The notes beneath the pieces were generated by a model. That model searched no databases. It was given only the letters and a program-made list of their open reading frames with translations, and was not told the DNA's origin. A stretch of DNA of 64,000 bases from assembly GCF_014633365.1 (NCBI RefSeq), contig NC_068340.1, forward strand, positions 39,270,328 to 39,334,327. Direction: 5' to 3'. Numbering within the stretch: position 1 is the first letter of the stretch; each line of letters begins with the position of its first letter. A program made the translations under genes and the position numbers. The DNA comes from Diospyros lotus. Taxonomy: Eukaryota; Streptophyta; Magnoliopsida; Ericales; Ebenaceae. Positions 63,040-64,000 of this stretch are shown piece by piece.

Positions 63040-64000
63040 CGGAAATGCTCGCCGGTAGACCAATCCAGAGAACGAAAGTTGTAGCTTCGAAGCGAATGGA
63101 GAGAATTTCAACCTTAGGGGAAGAGACCTTGTCTAACGGTTGTTCTTAAACTTGTCTTCTTCTTCTTTTAATATATATACATATATTTTATTTTTTTACA
63201 TTTAAATACTTTTATTAATAAATAATAAATACATCCTAATTATATTTAAATTTTATCTTCTTGGACTCTGTAAGAGCACAAGACTTTGATATTTAACTTA
63301 TATATCGAAAAGTTAAATGATGCATTTAAATATTTTTCATTATTAAAGATTTTAAAACGAGTTACAAATAAATGAACAAATTGAGAGAATAATAATGTAC
63401 TTTCTAATTATGGGATTAGTCTCCTTCAAAATTTTTAATTTCAAAATTATCTATTATTCTAGATAGAAGTGACTAAATAGTCAATTTAATTATAGAATCG
63501 ACAAAAATTTACTAATCAATTAAATTTAATAGAAGAGTAAAATCGAATCAAATCGATCGATTAGTCAAAAAAAAATTAAACTCAAATTATATAAATCGAA
63601 TTGAAAAAATCAAACTAAATAAACACATAAAAATTAAAATTAAAATAATTAATAAAAATAATAAAAAATAATATTTTATAAATATCAAAATAACATCATT
63701 TTAAAATTCATTTGGTTCAGTTAATTTAATTATTTTAATTTAAAAAATTAAATAAAAAACTAAAATTTAAAAAAAAAATAACCGAATCAATACTTTAAAA
63801 AAAAGGGACCGTACGGATAGAAGTTTTACTCTTCCCTAATTGTAGATATTTTCAGAGCATTTTGATCTTAAAATTTTATCGGATCTCGATCTTGTCTATA
63901 TGATTAATTAATAATATATTTTTTATAGTCCCCGTGAAAGTAGATGGAGTCGGTGCCCAAAATAGGAAAAGACGACGAAGGTCACTGTTTGTCCACACTC
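63040..64000. other. Upstream region of the BPA1-like gene
   Basis: The 5' leader probably reaches about 63125. Beyond it is AT-rich DNA with repeated AATCGAAT-type motifs; no gene or bounded element was found. Confidence 0.5.

Noticed and set aside
1..64000. CRISPR arrays, operons, prophage or bacterial origins
   Set aside because: Introns, plant families and plant transposons show a plant nuclear genome; no spaced identical repeats of CRISPR type were seen.

Overview
The window looks like nuclear DNA of a flowering plant, most likely a eudicot. It has AT-rich intergenic DNA, GT-AG introns, plant-specific gene families and many degenerate plant transposable elements. Species cannot be named from sequence alone. 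Seven protein-coding genes could be rebuilt exon by exon, all with consistent reading phase across every junction.

Layout. 1-2.8 kb: AT-rich intergenic DNA. 3.1-7.1 kb (+): a DUF1218 four-helix membrane protein. 8.4-11.9 kb (-): a 107-aa protein with a CHORD-like Cys/His pattern, split by a 3.3-kb intron full of retroelement debris. 13.0-18.4 kb (-) and 24.4-29.8 kb (-): two tandem lipid phosphate phosphatases (LPPs, PAP2 family) with matching exon structure and complete catalytic motifs; the second has an extra N-terminal exon. Between and around them: a Mutator-like element with a 9-bp target-site duplication (TSD), a 1.1-kb foldback element, a tRNA-derived SINE and a perfect 32-bp hairpin. 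30.1-38.4 kb: a gene-free, transposon-rich interval with a 2.2-kb solo LTR, a hAT-like element and a 155-bp foldback. 38.4-45.1 kb (+): a 1236-aa plastid-type protein like EMB1703. 45.1-49 kb: a decayed Ty3/gypsy integrase. 52.1-55.5 kb (+): peptidyl-tRNA hydrolase 2 (PTH2), with a SINE in an intron and a second hAT-like copy just upstream. 56.4-63.0 kb (-): a BPA1-like RRM protein, with a copia-type solo LTR in its first intron.

The genes form no operon-like pathway. Functions are phosphatidate dephosphorylation (two LPPs), peptidyl-tRNA recycling, plastid or embryo development (EMB1703-like), ACD11-binding/RRM (BPA1-like), membrane/cell wall (DUF1218) and unknown (CHORD-like). The convergent PTH2/BPA1-like pair resembles a neighbourhood I recall from Arabidopsis chromosome 5. 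No undescribed enzymatic system was found. The most informative signals are transposable elements whose exact boundaries can be read from TSDs: a MULE (9 bp), two hAT copies (8 bp), two solo LTRs (5 bp) and two SINEs (12-14 bp).
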